From Ceratodon purpureus (taxonomy: Eukaryota; Streptophyta; Bryopsida; Pseudoditrichales; Ditrichaceae), in contig CM026429.1 in NCBI GenBank assembly GCA_014871385.1, forward strand, positions 7,846,642 to 7,910,641: DNA of 64,000 nt. Direction: 5' to 3'. The translations under genes and the position numbers were made by a program. How positions within the stretch are numbered: position 1 is the stretch's first letter; every line of letters starts with the position of its first letter. Below, piece after piece: positions 13,173 through 24,031 of this stretch. A model generated the notes under the pieces. The model saw nothing but the letters and a program-made list of their open reading frames with translations. It had not been told where the DNA came from and did not search any database.

Positions 13173-14636
13173 ATTCATCATCGACAAGTACTACGAAGAG
13201 CGCAAACTTGAGGAACATTTTCAAATAGTATAGTATATTAAAACCATCGCGATCTTTTGCTTCACAATGTCGGAATTTTACAATATTCATGCTGAACTAC
13301 GACGTAGTACCTGATATATGAAATCTTAGATGCAACTGTACACTCTGCATTTCTGTAAATAGTTAGCAAAGAAGAATACATGATCTCTTTTATCTAATGC
13401 TTAGACACATACTTAGTTTTTGAACGTATGACTGCTATCATCATATGCTAACTCCTTTGAGGACTTATATAAATACAATATTGAAGTAAACCTTTATGCT
13501 AGGCTTCTTAAAACCTAGTAATTTCTATACTATAGTCATCCACCTCGGATGTTATATGACTATTTTCAAAATATCCCCTATATCATGGCATCGGAACTCC
13601 TAAGCGGTCGCCTTCGAAGTCATTTCCAGATTTTTCGAATCTAGGACTGGTTCAACCTTTTTAATCTCTTATAACTTGAAGAAAGAATACCTTAAGTCGG
13701 AGGGCAACAATGAAAGTTTGTACCCACTAAGATCATGAAGAATTTGAACACAACAAATAATCAACATCTGCGTTTTTCTAAGTAATCGTTGTTACACGAT
13801 GGTTGATATTTAACAAACCATGAGTGTGCACCTTTAGTCCTTAAGATGATTCCCAATCATAATACGAACCGAAGTTCGAAAGCCGTGCAATGACTGCATA
13901 GAGTTGGCTGAGTACTCACATGTCATTCACTCTTCTCATTGATTAAAAAATGTCTACACCTCGCATCCTTCACTTTTAGTCCTCACGTTATACATCCGTC
14001 GTAATCTTTTTTCACAGCAACTTGTTCCAATGAAGTTATTGTATTCCAGTGTAACTCCGTTATATTTACGAGCACCAACGTTTATGTATGGCATTCTTTA
14101 CACACCATTATCGGTTCCCGTCTACTATGCAGTTGTCGTTTTTTTCTTTGAATAAACAAGCATCCAATCTACTCCCACCAATTTATTAAAGTACACTCCT
14201 GGGTTCGCCTATAATTCTCTATATATTTCTTTTACATTAAATGCTCTTCCGTTACTTTATCTTTTATTGGAATTTCTTTTTCTTTACTAATTTTACCCTT
14301 TCTTTACTAAGCTTATCTTTTCTTTACTGTAATTACTTTTCCTTTACTTTAATTACTTTTCTTTACTATGATTACTTTTCTTTCAATTTCCATTCAGATC
14401 TTTTAGAATTGTGCCGCATCTTTTACTGTTTGCTCTTGTATTCCGTATTAATGTTTTTCACGTTATTTTTTATATGTCTATATTATTCCACATTGGCACC
14501 CCATTTATAGTAAAAAGTATTACTAATTTGTACGTCCACACTAATATGGACCCCTACTTAAGGTAATATTATTGTCGCACGTCAAATAGTATGACACTGA
14601 ATGTAACGTGTAGTGGCCAATTTACTGAATATGGCG
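13173..14636. other. Intergenic region between DUF7869 and Rab-GAP genes
   Basis: AT-rich, with no supported gene. It contains the outermost CGAAC-N4-GTTCG palindrome (near 13865) and the pyrimidine repeat listed next. Confidence 0.6.
14268..14395. repeat. Degenerate TTTTCTTTACT repeat
   Basis: A pyrimidine-rich run in which TTTCTTTACT, often followed by TAATTAC or GATTAC, recurs about six times at 15-25 bp spacing. It reads through as a Phe/Leu-rich open frame that is not a gene. Confidence 0.7.
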
Positions 14637-17600
14637 TTAAGAGTAAGTGAGTAAGACCAGTGCTCTAGCAGAACTTCGGCGGTTTTCTTCGGCATCTTCT
14701 ACTGCACGTCGGCGGGCTTCATCTGCTTTCCTGTTCTCGTGCTCCAACCTCACCAGAACCTACACGTGTGCAACTAGTTGAGGAACTGAAAACATTCGTG
14801 AGCACTTTCTGAATGAATGTATCAAATAAAACCAAATTAGAAGACGTATATAATAGAAATAATATATTCAATAATATAAGTAACCTTTGTTCAACTCAAA
14901 CACCTGCAACATTTCTTTATGAAACTGTTTACACGTACAGGAACCACCTGGAGGTTTGAAAATATCTAAGTATCGTTCCTCTCTGCAGCATCAGCTGTAG
15001 AAAACAGATGCAAATTCCATAGAACGGAACAAAAATGCACGCACTCCTTATACTGGCGTTTACTACCACCACGTATACATGTGACTGCTGAACCAAACAT
15101 AGCTAGCACCGTAATATGTATACGCATGTCTTAGAAACATCTCAGATTTCTTACCAACATCAGCGTCTGCTATTTTAGTTTAGGTCGTTCTTGCTCCTAA
15201 AAACGAACCGGTACGGGTAACTGTCAAATGATCATACCTCAACAGTGGCTGCCTCTTGTTCATGCTTGTCTGCTAGAGCTTGCTTTAAATGAGCAACTTG
15301 AGACTTCAATTCTTCCATCTGCATCATTGTATGTCAGTACTCATTTCCTCATCAGCCTTCAGTAACCACAGTTCTAGATGTATGCAAGCACTACAGTTAC
15401 GGACGCTAACAAACATCCTAGGTAAATCGAGAGTTAATCCGTATCCGCTTCCGAACGAAACTACTGTTAAGTGTTCATGATCCAGTCGTGGTCTGTGATA
15501 GCAGCACTAGCTTCCATTCACTTTCTCAAGAGCTACAAATTCTTTCATGCAAAAACAGCATAACGTTGTGCAAAGACCTCTGCTGGGGACTGACGGCTTT
15601 GGTCCATCTCCGTCAAAGCATGTTTCAGACTCTCAGCTCTGCAATTACCAACCAGTAGGAGTTATCAGTATACCAAACTAACGTTTTCTCAGCTCAACAG
15701 CACTAAAACTCCAGCGCTGCATGCTATACGCACCTGCATTCAGCTTCCTCCCGTGCCTGAAGCGCGTGGTCAAGCTCCTTTCTGAGCTTGGATACCTGGT
15801 TGGATCAATATCAACCAGAGACGATGGCAAAAGTTACAGTGAGTAATCAATGCTAGAAAGAAAAATCAGTATAATCATTGGCACCCTGCATGTGCTACTG
15901 GATACGTCGAGACTCCATAACCGTCTCAGCCAAACAAATGTAGTTAACTCTTTGGGAATAAAACGGAAACCCCTCTAGAACCTAACCTGAAGCGTAAGGA
16001 AAGTGAGAAACACAAGGCACATCTACTTGCTCGATACATGTCTCCTGGTCATATTTGTACCTCTACTTGCAGGTCAGAATCCTCCGTGTCTTCGAATTCA
16101 TCGGTTTCATCAATACGTCCGTATAGTTCACTCTTGAAGCGATTTTGATTACTAACTAGGGGTTCATAAGAAAACAACTTTGGGGCACTAAGTTGATATT
16201 TCAAGGTGCCACTCTCTTCAGCATCAGCCATATTCAAGCCTTCCAGGCCATTAAGATGGGGTTCCATATCGTTCTCGTCATTTAAGCACTTCGGAGCACT
16301 AAATTGGAGTTCCAAAGTCCTACTGTCTTCATCTTCGACATTAATCAAGCGCTTTTGGGCACTAAATTGGGGCTCTAAGACACTCCTCTTTTCATCGGCA
16401 GTGGTACTCGGTACAACTAGTGCAGAACTATTAGTTGCATCTATAATTGCTTGCTTGGCCGTGGCATTAGTCGTGCGCCATTGCCGGATATCTAATGATC
16501 TTTTATGCATCTCAGCGATCACAGTACGTCGGTGTCGGCTACGGAGTCTCTGTAGACGCTCCTCATCGATTTCTTGAAATCCAAGACAAGCTGACAAGAC
16601 AAGCTGGCTGCTGTCGAATGTAGTCTCACCCATTGATTGCAACATCGTAAGAACATCCCCACTGTCATTTAATGCCAACAATGACTCAGCTGCAACCATC
16701 ACAGCAGGACATTATTACTCGTTACCAACTCCCAGGTGCTCATACGGAAGCTATTTCAAAGAATTCCCTGTGCTAAAGTAGCAGCATTCTTTTTCTAATA
16801 TAAGTCTCCTGATTTTATGAAATAATCTTCCTACTACTGATTGCAGGGAAAAGGTTTCACTTGATCATTTGCAGCAAAAAGATAATTTACATTAGAGAGA
16901 GCTCTAAGACAACAGTACGTGAAGAGATCCTCTCGATGAAGGAGCATACCATGCATTTCCAAGAGGGCCAGAGCAGTTCGGAACAACATGCTACGATTTC
17001 CTTCGAACAAGAGCACGTCCCAGACCCTCAAGACTGGAATCCACAGAATAAACCCCAGGTTAATCAATTCATGATAGGTAGCCGAATTTCAATGCGCATA
17101 AACGATGATGCAAACCCGAAAGCGACATAAGAATTGAAGTCCCGTGCATCCCTCAAGGTAAAGTCAAGTGATGATTTTAGAAAGTGATGAAAACGAGAGA
17201 CCATACCACATTCCCAGGGCAGGACGTTCACGAAGATCGAGAGGAACCATGCGCCACTGAACCATGAGATCTCCACATCTAAAATTTCTAGTTTTCTCGC
17301 TGCCAAGATATTAAAATGTCAGAAATATGTTGACTTGATCTAGGTTACGAAACCAAAAACAGAGTGTTCTATTCTCCGTCGAAAGGTATTAAAAAATGTT
17401 CGAATCTCACCCAATTTTGGGAGCTGTTCGCGCACCAACTCCATAAACACAAGCTGGTCTACCTGATCGGTAATCACCAAAATTCAGTGAGCTTGCCCTC
17501 AAAGTTGACAAGAGAATGTTTGAAGAACCTCTTCGAGATTGGTTGGATATTATAATAGCCTGTAATCTTAACATGAAGAAGCGATTATAAAAACATGTAT

Positions 17601-18831
17601 TAAAAAGCGAAGCAAAATATTGAAAAGTAACTAGCAATAAGCCAACCTGCGCTTCGGTCATTTTCTCTGTATAATAGCCTTCGAAATAGACATCAATGAT
17701 TGATGTCAATGTCCTGAACAAGTTGTAAAGTCAAGGGCGAGGGTATCAGCACTGACGGGTCTGCAGAACCTACAGCTTGTATATTAGTCTACATGCACTC
17801 CTATTTAAAAGGAACGCATGTAACCACCTAAAGAGTTTACTCATGATTTACCCTACAATAACATAATTGACATGCACAGATTAGTTTTACAATTTATAAC
17901 GCGTTATTTGAAATGACGCTAGTAGAATCAGTACAGGGACGCACCAAAAGGCATTCTCTTCAGGCATGAAGAGAAGCAAGAGGGCGGCAACAAAGTTCAT
18001 TGCCTGCATTAGAAAGCATTTCAGTTAGTTAAGGGCCAGTTTCAAGAAACGCAGATTAGTAAATACTCACGTACTTGGATTGGAAAACATAGTTTACGGA
18101 AGGAAGATAATGTCAGCATAATAAATCAACCTATCCCAAGAGAATTCTATTGAAGTCCAGCTGAAATTGGGCAAATTAATTGTACAAGCACCTGACAGTA
18201 TCCCACGATAGGGTTGTGTCGTGCATACGCTGTCAGCATGCGCCGCAAAGAGCCTAGCCCATCCTTTTCGAGTACAGGATGACCAGGAAATGTCCTTGGC
18301 AAATCCTATTGACATGCAAACAAAAGTTGAGAGAGCTGCACGAAGTAAAGTTGCTGAATTAATAAGCTAGTACTAGAAACAAATGTCACAATTCCTTGAA
18401 CACACATGAGGCATTCCCAGAAAGCATGATCAACAGCCAGGTTGTACCTAGAGATTACCTTCTCGATCTGACTCGCCCACTTCTCTAGACGCGGTGTTTT
18501 CGTGACGGTTTCAGCTAAAGGCGTGTCGAGACGCTCCTGGTAGAACCCATCTTTCCATCGCTTTTTCGCACCCGTAAAAATCTGCCACAACTGCACTTCT
18601 ACAAATAGATCAGAACTTTCACTACCGAACTTCACGCATCACACAGGTATATCAAGGCTTCAAGATACACAATGGAATAATGTCTCGCAGAATCAGACCT
18701 CGCCTCTGAAGCTCTATGACAATCCACGACCATGCCAGATTCACAAACCAGAATGTCAAGGCCATGATCAGACATGATGAGACGCTTACCAGAGACGAAT
18801 TCGCCGATCGAGGCATGTCACAACCGCCCAT
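14637..18831 (-). CDS. TBC-domain Rab GTPase-activating protein, N-terminally shortened
   Basis: Multi-exon gene of the plant Ypt/Rab-GAP (gyp1p-like) family, which speeds GTP hydrolysis by Rab proteins in membrane traffic. Exons recognised on the minus strand: 18790-18831, 18459-18590 (LWQIFTGAKKRWKDG), 18192-18305 (DLPRTFPGHPVLEKDG to GYCQ), about 17943-18003 (AMNFVAALLLLFMPEENAFW), about 17650-17715 (VYFEGYYTEKM), about 17413-17465, 17210-17302 (WFSGAWFLSIFVNVLPWEC), 16950-17035 (VWDVLLFEGNR) and 16060-16691 (SSQLVLSACLGF). Coiled-coil exons follow near 15733-15799, 15585-15640, 15239-15319 and 14637-14758. Both catalytic fingers are present: Arg in DLPRT and Gln in YCQ. The first three exons join in phase 0 from ATG 18831. 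Relatives carry about 200 more residues before LWQ, including the start of the TBC domain; I could not find them. The 16.1-16.7 kb exon holds three imperfect repeats around QFSAQK/QFSAPK/QLSAPK. The C-terminal end is less certain. Confidence 0.85.
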
Positions 18832-19060
18832 CTACCACACCGAATCTCATCTCCCCTCCGCTACCAAACCATGCTTATGAACCCACTTCACGCACCGGAT
18901 CGATCACTCAATCAATCAATCACTCAAAACCTCGGCAATCGACCCGAGAATATGGAGAAAAGGGCCCCACCCTCACCACCAACACGAGACCCGGCTACTT
19001 CACCGTTCGGAGACCAGAAACTCCATCGCTAAATCCTAGAGAATAAGTTCTGGTAAAAGA
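18790..19060 (-). promoter_or_regulatory. 5' leader of the Rab-GAP gene, related to the receptor-gene leader
   Basis: On the minus strand this ends in a GTAAGC splice donor at 18784-18789 and carries the start codon at 18831. The region around 18,730-18,870 aligns well with 48,690-48,850, the leader of the hydrolase-NB-ARC gene. Both share the core TTCGCCGATCGAGGCA and the same donor. Between its ATG and the donor it would encode 14 residues (MGGCDMPRSANSSL) spliced in frame onto the TBC domain. Confidence 0.55.
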
Positions 19061-19769
19061 TATGCTCATCACCGACCTCACGAAGACCGCATTCCTGTAT
19101 TTCCAATGTTGATCGCCAATGCAAAGTGGTGGAAATACGTATCATGCTGGCGTATACCGACTTCTCTTCAAGGAAAGTTACCCATCTGGATGAATGGGTC
19201 TCTGCTCTCCTTTTCTGCCGCGTTGTCATGGAGGAGATCATGACTTTGAGGCTCACATGCTTCCAATCCGAAGTATCAATCACAATGGTAGGGATGATGT
19301 GAAAATTTCAGGAATGTTGCGGAGCTGATGTAGAGCGCACATGTGAGACTAATTTGAAGCGCGTTTGAGCATCGGTGGATGGTTGGTGAGTGGAAGAATC
19401 TGGGCTTTCTGGATTGGCTTTGGAATGAAGTTGCAGATGTTGAATTTGCTTTCTGATGGATGTGAATTTGGTATCTAGTAAGTGCAGGGCTTGATATGAT
19501 GTGAATTGGCTGGAAGCTTGCAGTCGAGATGGCGGGGTTGCAGGTGAAGCAATTCGTGTTCGGTAGTAGCGACTGGGGAGGGCTTCGACCACAATGTGGG
19601 TCGTCTTCGAGGCAGTACTATGGTGGGAGAAGGCGACGATGTGGGCACCTTCAGGTGTTGGCAAAGAGGTGAGACAGGAATGTTTGGATTATGTTTAGGG
19701 TATGAGAAGGTAGCCCACCTGTTGCATTTTGAGTTTGTGCGATGGCGGGATGTGTGAATTCATGTAGTT
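19061..19769. promoter_or_regulatory. Divergent promoter region between Rab-GAP (-) and FAD oxidoreductase (+)
   Basis: The two genes run away from each other here, so both promoters should lie in this stretch. Minus-strand frames such as the one containing SSRWVTFLEEKSV (about 19,180) hint at a lost Rab-GAP N-terminal exon, but I could not connect them. The N-terminal (targeting) exon of the oxidoreductase probably also lies here, because its first recognised exon has no ATG. Confidence 0.4.
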
Positions 19770-22700
19770 GTGGAGTTTAGTGACTGAGGGATTGAGTTGT
19801 AGAGATTCGGACGAGGATGGGCGTGGGCGGACAGCGGTGGTGGTGGGCGGGGGATGGGCGGGGTTCGGCGCTGCACATGCTCTTACTAAGCTGGGAGTGA
19901 GCGTGACCGTGTTGGATGCGTCGCCATCGCCTGGAGGACTTAGCACCGGCTTCCGCACTGCGCAAGGGAGGCCCGTCGAAGCTGGTCTCAAGGGCTTCTG
20001 GTGAGTTTTTTTGTTCTCTTTCGCATTGCTGAATTTTTATGTCTATGGTGGGGTCTGTATGTCTTGGTTTTCTGGCTTGTTGGAATGATGAGGAGCTCTG
20101 TGGGATGGTGTAGGTGGCAGTATCATAACATCTACAGCCTTCTGAAAGAGCTCAACGTTGTAAGCTTCGATGTTCTTCTTTTTGTCGCGGTTTTGGTGAT
20201 GTCGATGAAGCATGGGATTGGTGGAGTTTTTGAGAATTGGTTTGGTTGGCAGGTATGGCCGTTCACGGACTGGACAATGAGCTCGTTTTACTCGCCGGAG
20301 GGGATCCAAGTGGAGGCTCCGGTGTTCAACGCACTTCCACGGCTTCCCACTCCGCTTGGTTCCTTCTTGTACACTTCGCCGTATTTCAGGTGACTTCTCT
20401 ATCCTGAAACTTCTGCATGGTTTTCTGGATTGGATTTGATGATTGAGAGCTTCGTTGTGGCCATGTGATTGTGTCATGAGGACTGAGAGGGTGGTGTTTT
20501 TGGTGGCAGGAATTTATCGGTGGTGGATCGCCTCACTGCACTTCCACTCATTCAAGCCCTTCTTGAGTTCGACGCAGTATGATTAATTACACGTAGACTC
20601 TGCTTTCTCCCTCACTCAACTCGATGGATTACATCATTGCAAACATGTGGGGCTCCTAGGATTGAGTCCACTCTGTCGTGATGTCGTTGTTGTATCGGAG
20701 AGGTTGGTTACAAAAGCACGATAAAGCTGGCAATTGGTCTCTCGCTTTAGGCAGTAGATTTCTCATGAATTTAAAAAATGTGCCCAATTCGATCATTGAG
20801 ATTGATTTTTAGAACCGCTAGTACAGTGTATTGGGAAGTAAAGCAGTATACCGGTCTCTAGGTAGTCATTGATTCATTCTAGTTTGTACCTTGGGTTGCC
20901 TCATCGCTATTTTCGAAGGATTCTGTATTGCCGGCTATAATTATGTCAGATGATGTGTTTACATGAAGTGAGATGGGTTTGTCCAGGACGAGGAGACATA
21001 TGCTAGTTACGATGCAATGAGCGCAAGGGAGCTGTTTCGTAAGGCTGGAGTATCGGCTAAACTTTACCGTGAATTTTTGCAACCTATACTCCTGGTCACT
21101 CTCTTCGCTCCGGGGGAACAGCTCTCAGGTGAGGATTTTGTGGATTGTCCGTATTAATACATCTTATTGTATTACATGGGTGTTGATACTGTATGAATGG
21201 ATCACGTCTCCTCTAACATCCCTGAATGGCTGGTGCATGCAAATATGAATATCAGCTGCGGCAGCTCTTGGAGCGTTGTATTACTACGTATTGGCTCACC
21301 AGGCGGACTTCGACGTTTGTTGGTGTAAAGGCTCGGTGGCAGAAGTCATATTCAAACCCTGGCTTGAGCTAATTAATTCTCAGGGTTGTCGAGTGCTGGG
21401 CAACAACCGTGTGGTAGATGTGATCCATGACGACGAAAGCAACAAGATTACAGGAATAGTCGCCAGTAAGTCTGATGGAATACATTTATGATCAGTTTTC
21501 AGCTTGTTTGCCGATTTTTCTTCACATTGTTTACACTTGAGTTTTTGGTACCGTATCTTGTATGGTTACAGCTTTGGTATGTAGGGCCTAGTGTGTGGGC
21601 GTGAGATTTTAAAGATAGCGTAATCGAGACTTTCAAAATGTGCAGTGGACGGCAGTGGGGAACGTACAGTCTACGATGCTGATGTAGTGGTCTTTGCAGT
21701 CGGAGTCCAAGCAATGCAGGTAACCCCATGGGATTACCACATCTACTAACTTTGTTTCAAGACACTTTAATTATAATGTTGAATAGTATTTTAAGTTAGT
21801 CAACCCGTTGCTTTTGTTGAGGAAGTGCATCCTTATTCAAACTGTCTCTGAAACAGAGGATTGTGGCATTCTCTCCGGCCTTGGCAGGCCGTCCAGAGTT
21901 TGCAACTATTTCAAATCTGGGCACTGTTGATGTTCTTGCAACTCGTTTGTGGCTCGATCGCCGTGTTCCGTTGAAGAATCCGTCAAATGTTCTCGCTGGG
22001 TTTGAGCCAACCACGGGAGCCACGGTCTTCGACTTAAATGCCTTACAAGTACGAATTTTCTGATCTCTTCTTAACTTCAATTACCAGAATTGAATTAGCA
22101 ACTATGGAAATGCCCGTATCCATGTTCCCTTCTTGTTTTTTCAACAACATGAAAGTAACCAGCAGCCTACATGTCGCTTGTATCACGTTCAGCCTCGTGA
22201 TGAATCTACTCAGACGACCTTTGCTTGCTTCATCATGCAGGATGAATTCGCTGATGAACCTGGAAGTGTCTTCGAGGTGGACTTCTACCATGCCAACCAG
22301 CTCCTTCCACTAACAGATGACGCAGTCATTAAGAAAGTAAGAATGTCCCAGCGATCTCACCCGAACTGAATCTCGATATTGAGGCTCATACCTTATAACT
22401 TGACTAAGCAAAATCGATTGCCAGTGAGGAACTTTCTTTCAGATGGAAACTAATTTTACCCACTGTTGTTGTGTGTGACCCAGGTCATGAATGAATACTT
22501 AACAAGGTGTGAGTCAGGATTTGAAGGCTCTAAAGTGATAGACAGCAGCGTCCTACGCTTCAAAGGGGCAGTGACGCTCTTCGGACCAGGCTCTCACCAG
22601 CACATGCCCTCCACCACAACAAGCTTCCGGAATGTGTTCATGTCAGGTGACTGGCTACAACAAGGTCCTGGAGCACATGGCGCCCGGGGCCTATCCCAGG

Positions 22701-22882
22701 AGAAGGCATTTGTCACCGGCCTTCTGGCAGCTAATGCAGCTGCCTCTAGTCTAGGATTAAAGTCTCAAGTGGAAGTACTACCAGTGGAGGAGGACGAGGC
22801 TCACATTGCAGCTGGAAAATCTGCTGCCCAAACCCTGCGTCAAGCTGCTCGTGCTTTTGGCCTCAGATCACCTTTCTTGTAG
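19770..22882 (+). CDS. FAD-dependent amine-oxidase/carotenoid-desaturase-like protein
   Basis: Ten exons with good GT-AG borders: about 19770-20000, 20113-20159, 20251-20390, 20510-20577, 20987-21129, 21256-21467, 21646-21719, about 21857-22048, 22240-22335 and 22483-22882. The first holds the FAD-binding dinucleotide fold (VVVGGGWAGFGAAHALTKLG) followed by LDASPSPGG, and the C-terminus has the second FAD-contact motif (VFMSGDWLQQGPGAHGARGL). This arrangement is that of flavin amine oxidases and the phytoene/zeta-carotene desaturase clan, to which CrtU-type carotenoid enzymes also belong; many plant members are plastidial. The substrate cannot be deduced. No ATG precedes the FAD motif in its exon (a TAG lies just upstream), so a further 5' exon, perhaps a transit peptide, is expected. 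The frame is otherwise intact. It converges on the CLC gene. Confidence 0.8.
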
Positions 22883-24031
22883 ATCCTCGTCCAGGAAACC
22901 ATGAAATCCAAATCCATTCTAGTTGTATTACATCTCATTCATGAACAAGGGTCCTGTATTTTACTGAAGTACTCAAATCTGCTGAATTCTGAAAGGCTAA
23001 TGCGAATTGCAATACCTTATCAACCTTGCTCTTGTATCTGATGGTCATAGACATCGAGGACAGAAGTTGGAACCATCTGTGGCATAATATTTAACCAAAT
23101 TGATATTTTACAAGAGAAATTGCCGTAGAAGGATTACATTCAACAGAACTGGCAGCGTTGTTCCTCTTCTGATCTAGCTTGTGGAGCTTCCAGGGCAGAA
23201 GATGATCCCCTCACAATCTGTACGTACGTTACGAAACTAGAGCACAGCTTAAAATGAAGTCTTGTGAGGATAGATATTGATCGAAACATTAGTACGGTAT
23301 AATCTACAGCCTCTGTAGATCTCCTTCCATCTTTTGTCTGAGATTACTCAGTTGGGTCACACAACACGGGAGTTGATTCGGGGATATTTAGACAATGATT
23401 ACATGAGAGATAATAATTGCAACTGGAAGGTTTGGAACATTGTAACTATTGAAATATATTTTGAACAAATATGTGCTAATTCTTGTAGCTACCAGTACTT
23501 GCTCAATTCTGAAGTACCGTACTTATAGAATCACAGGATGAGGATGATGAGGTAGCATCTGAGAAGGCGAGATTACTGAGCTTCGGAGATCCACAAACTC
23601 AGTCTAGTGAAACGTCCAACAGCATTTATGTCAGCACTTAGAATTCTTCCAGGACACGATCCCATAGCGTAAAAAATATTCTGACTGCGAAATGGAAGTA
23701 CATAAGCACTCAGAAAGGAAAGGAACAACAAACGGAATCAACCAGACTGACCTGAATAAAGAATATCAGAGGCCTTCATTAGAGCCCTTTGATGGTGTTT
23801 TACTTAGAGAAAGGCCCAGCAATCTGCGCGTGGCCTCAGCCCTGAGAAAACAACCACACGCCTCAGAAACAATGAGTTTTTAGGCACGTGTGTCATGTTA
23901 ATAAGGTTTGTTACCTAAGAACAACATAACACTTGTCATCTTGGATCACTCCATATTATTAGTAATGAGAGTTAAGACTAAAATGTAATGAAAGTTGAAC
24001 AAAATACTGTCCACTAAGGCTCGTCTGGTGG
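22883..24031. other. Convergent 3' flanks of oxidoreductase and CLC genes
   Basis: Presumably both 3' untranslated regions and a short spacer. The short open frames inside are not supported by any homology I recognise. Confidence 0.6.

Larger units (their letters stand above)
6717..13880. repeat. Scattered CGAAC-N4-GTTCG palindromes around the DUF7869 gene
   Basis: The 14-bp palindrome CGAAC-N4-GTTCG occurs perfectly near 6721, 6787 and 13865. Near-matches occur near 7291 and 8323 (inverted copies inside the tandem duplication) and near 9896 (in intron 1). The 19-mer at 6716 and the one at 7290 are inverted copies of each other with one mismatch. The cluster covers the DUF7869 gene and its flanks and was not noticed elsewhere in the window. 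It could be a set of protein-binding sites or decayed terminal repeats of a mobile element. This role is an inference. Confidence 0.5.
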
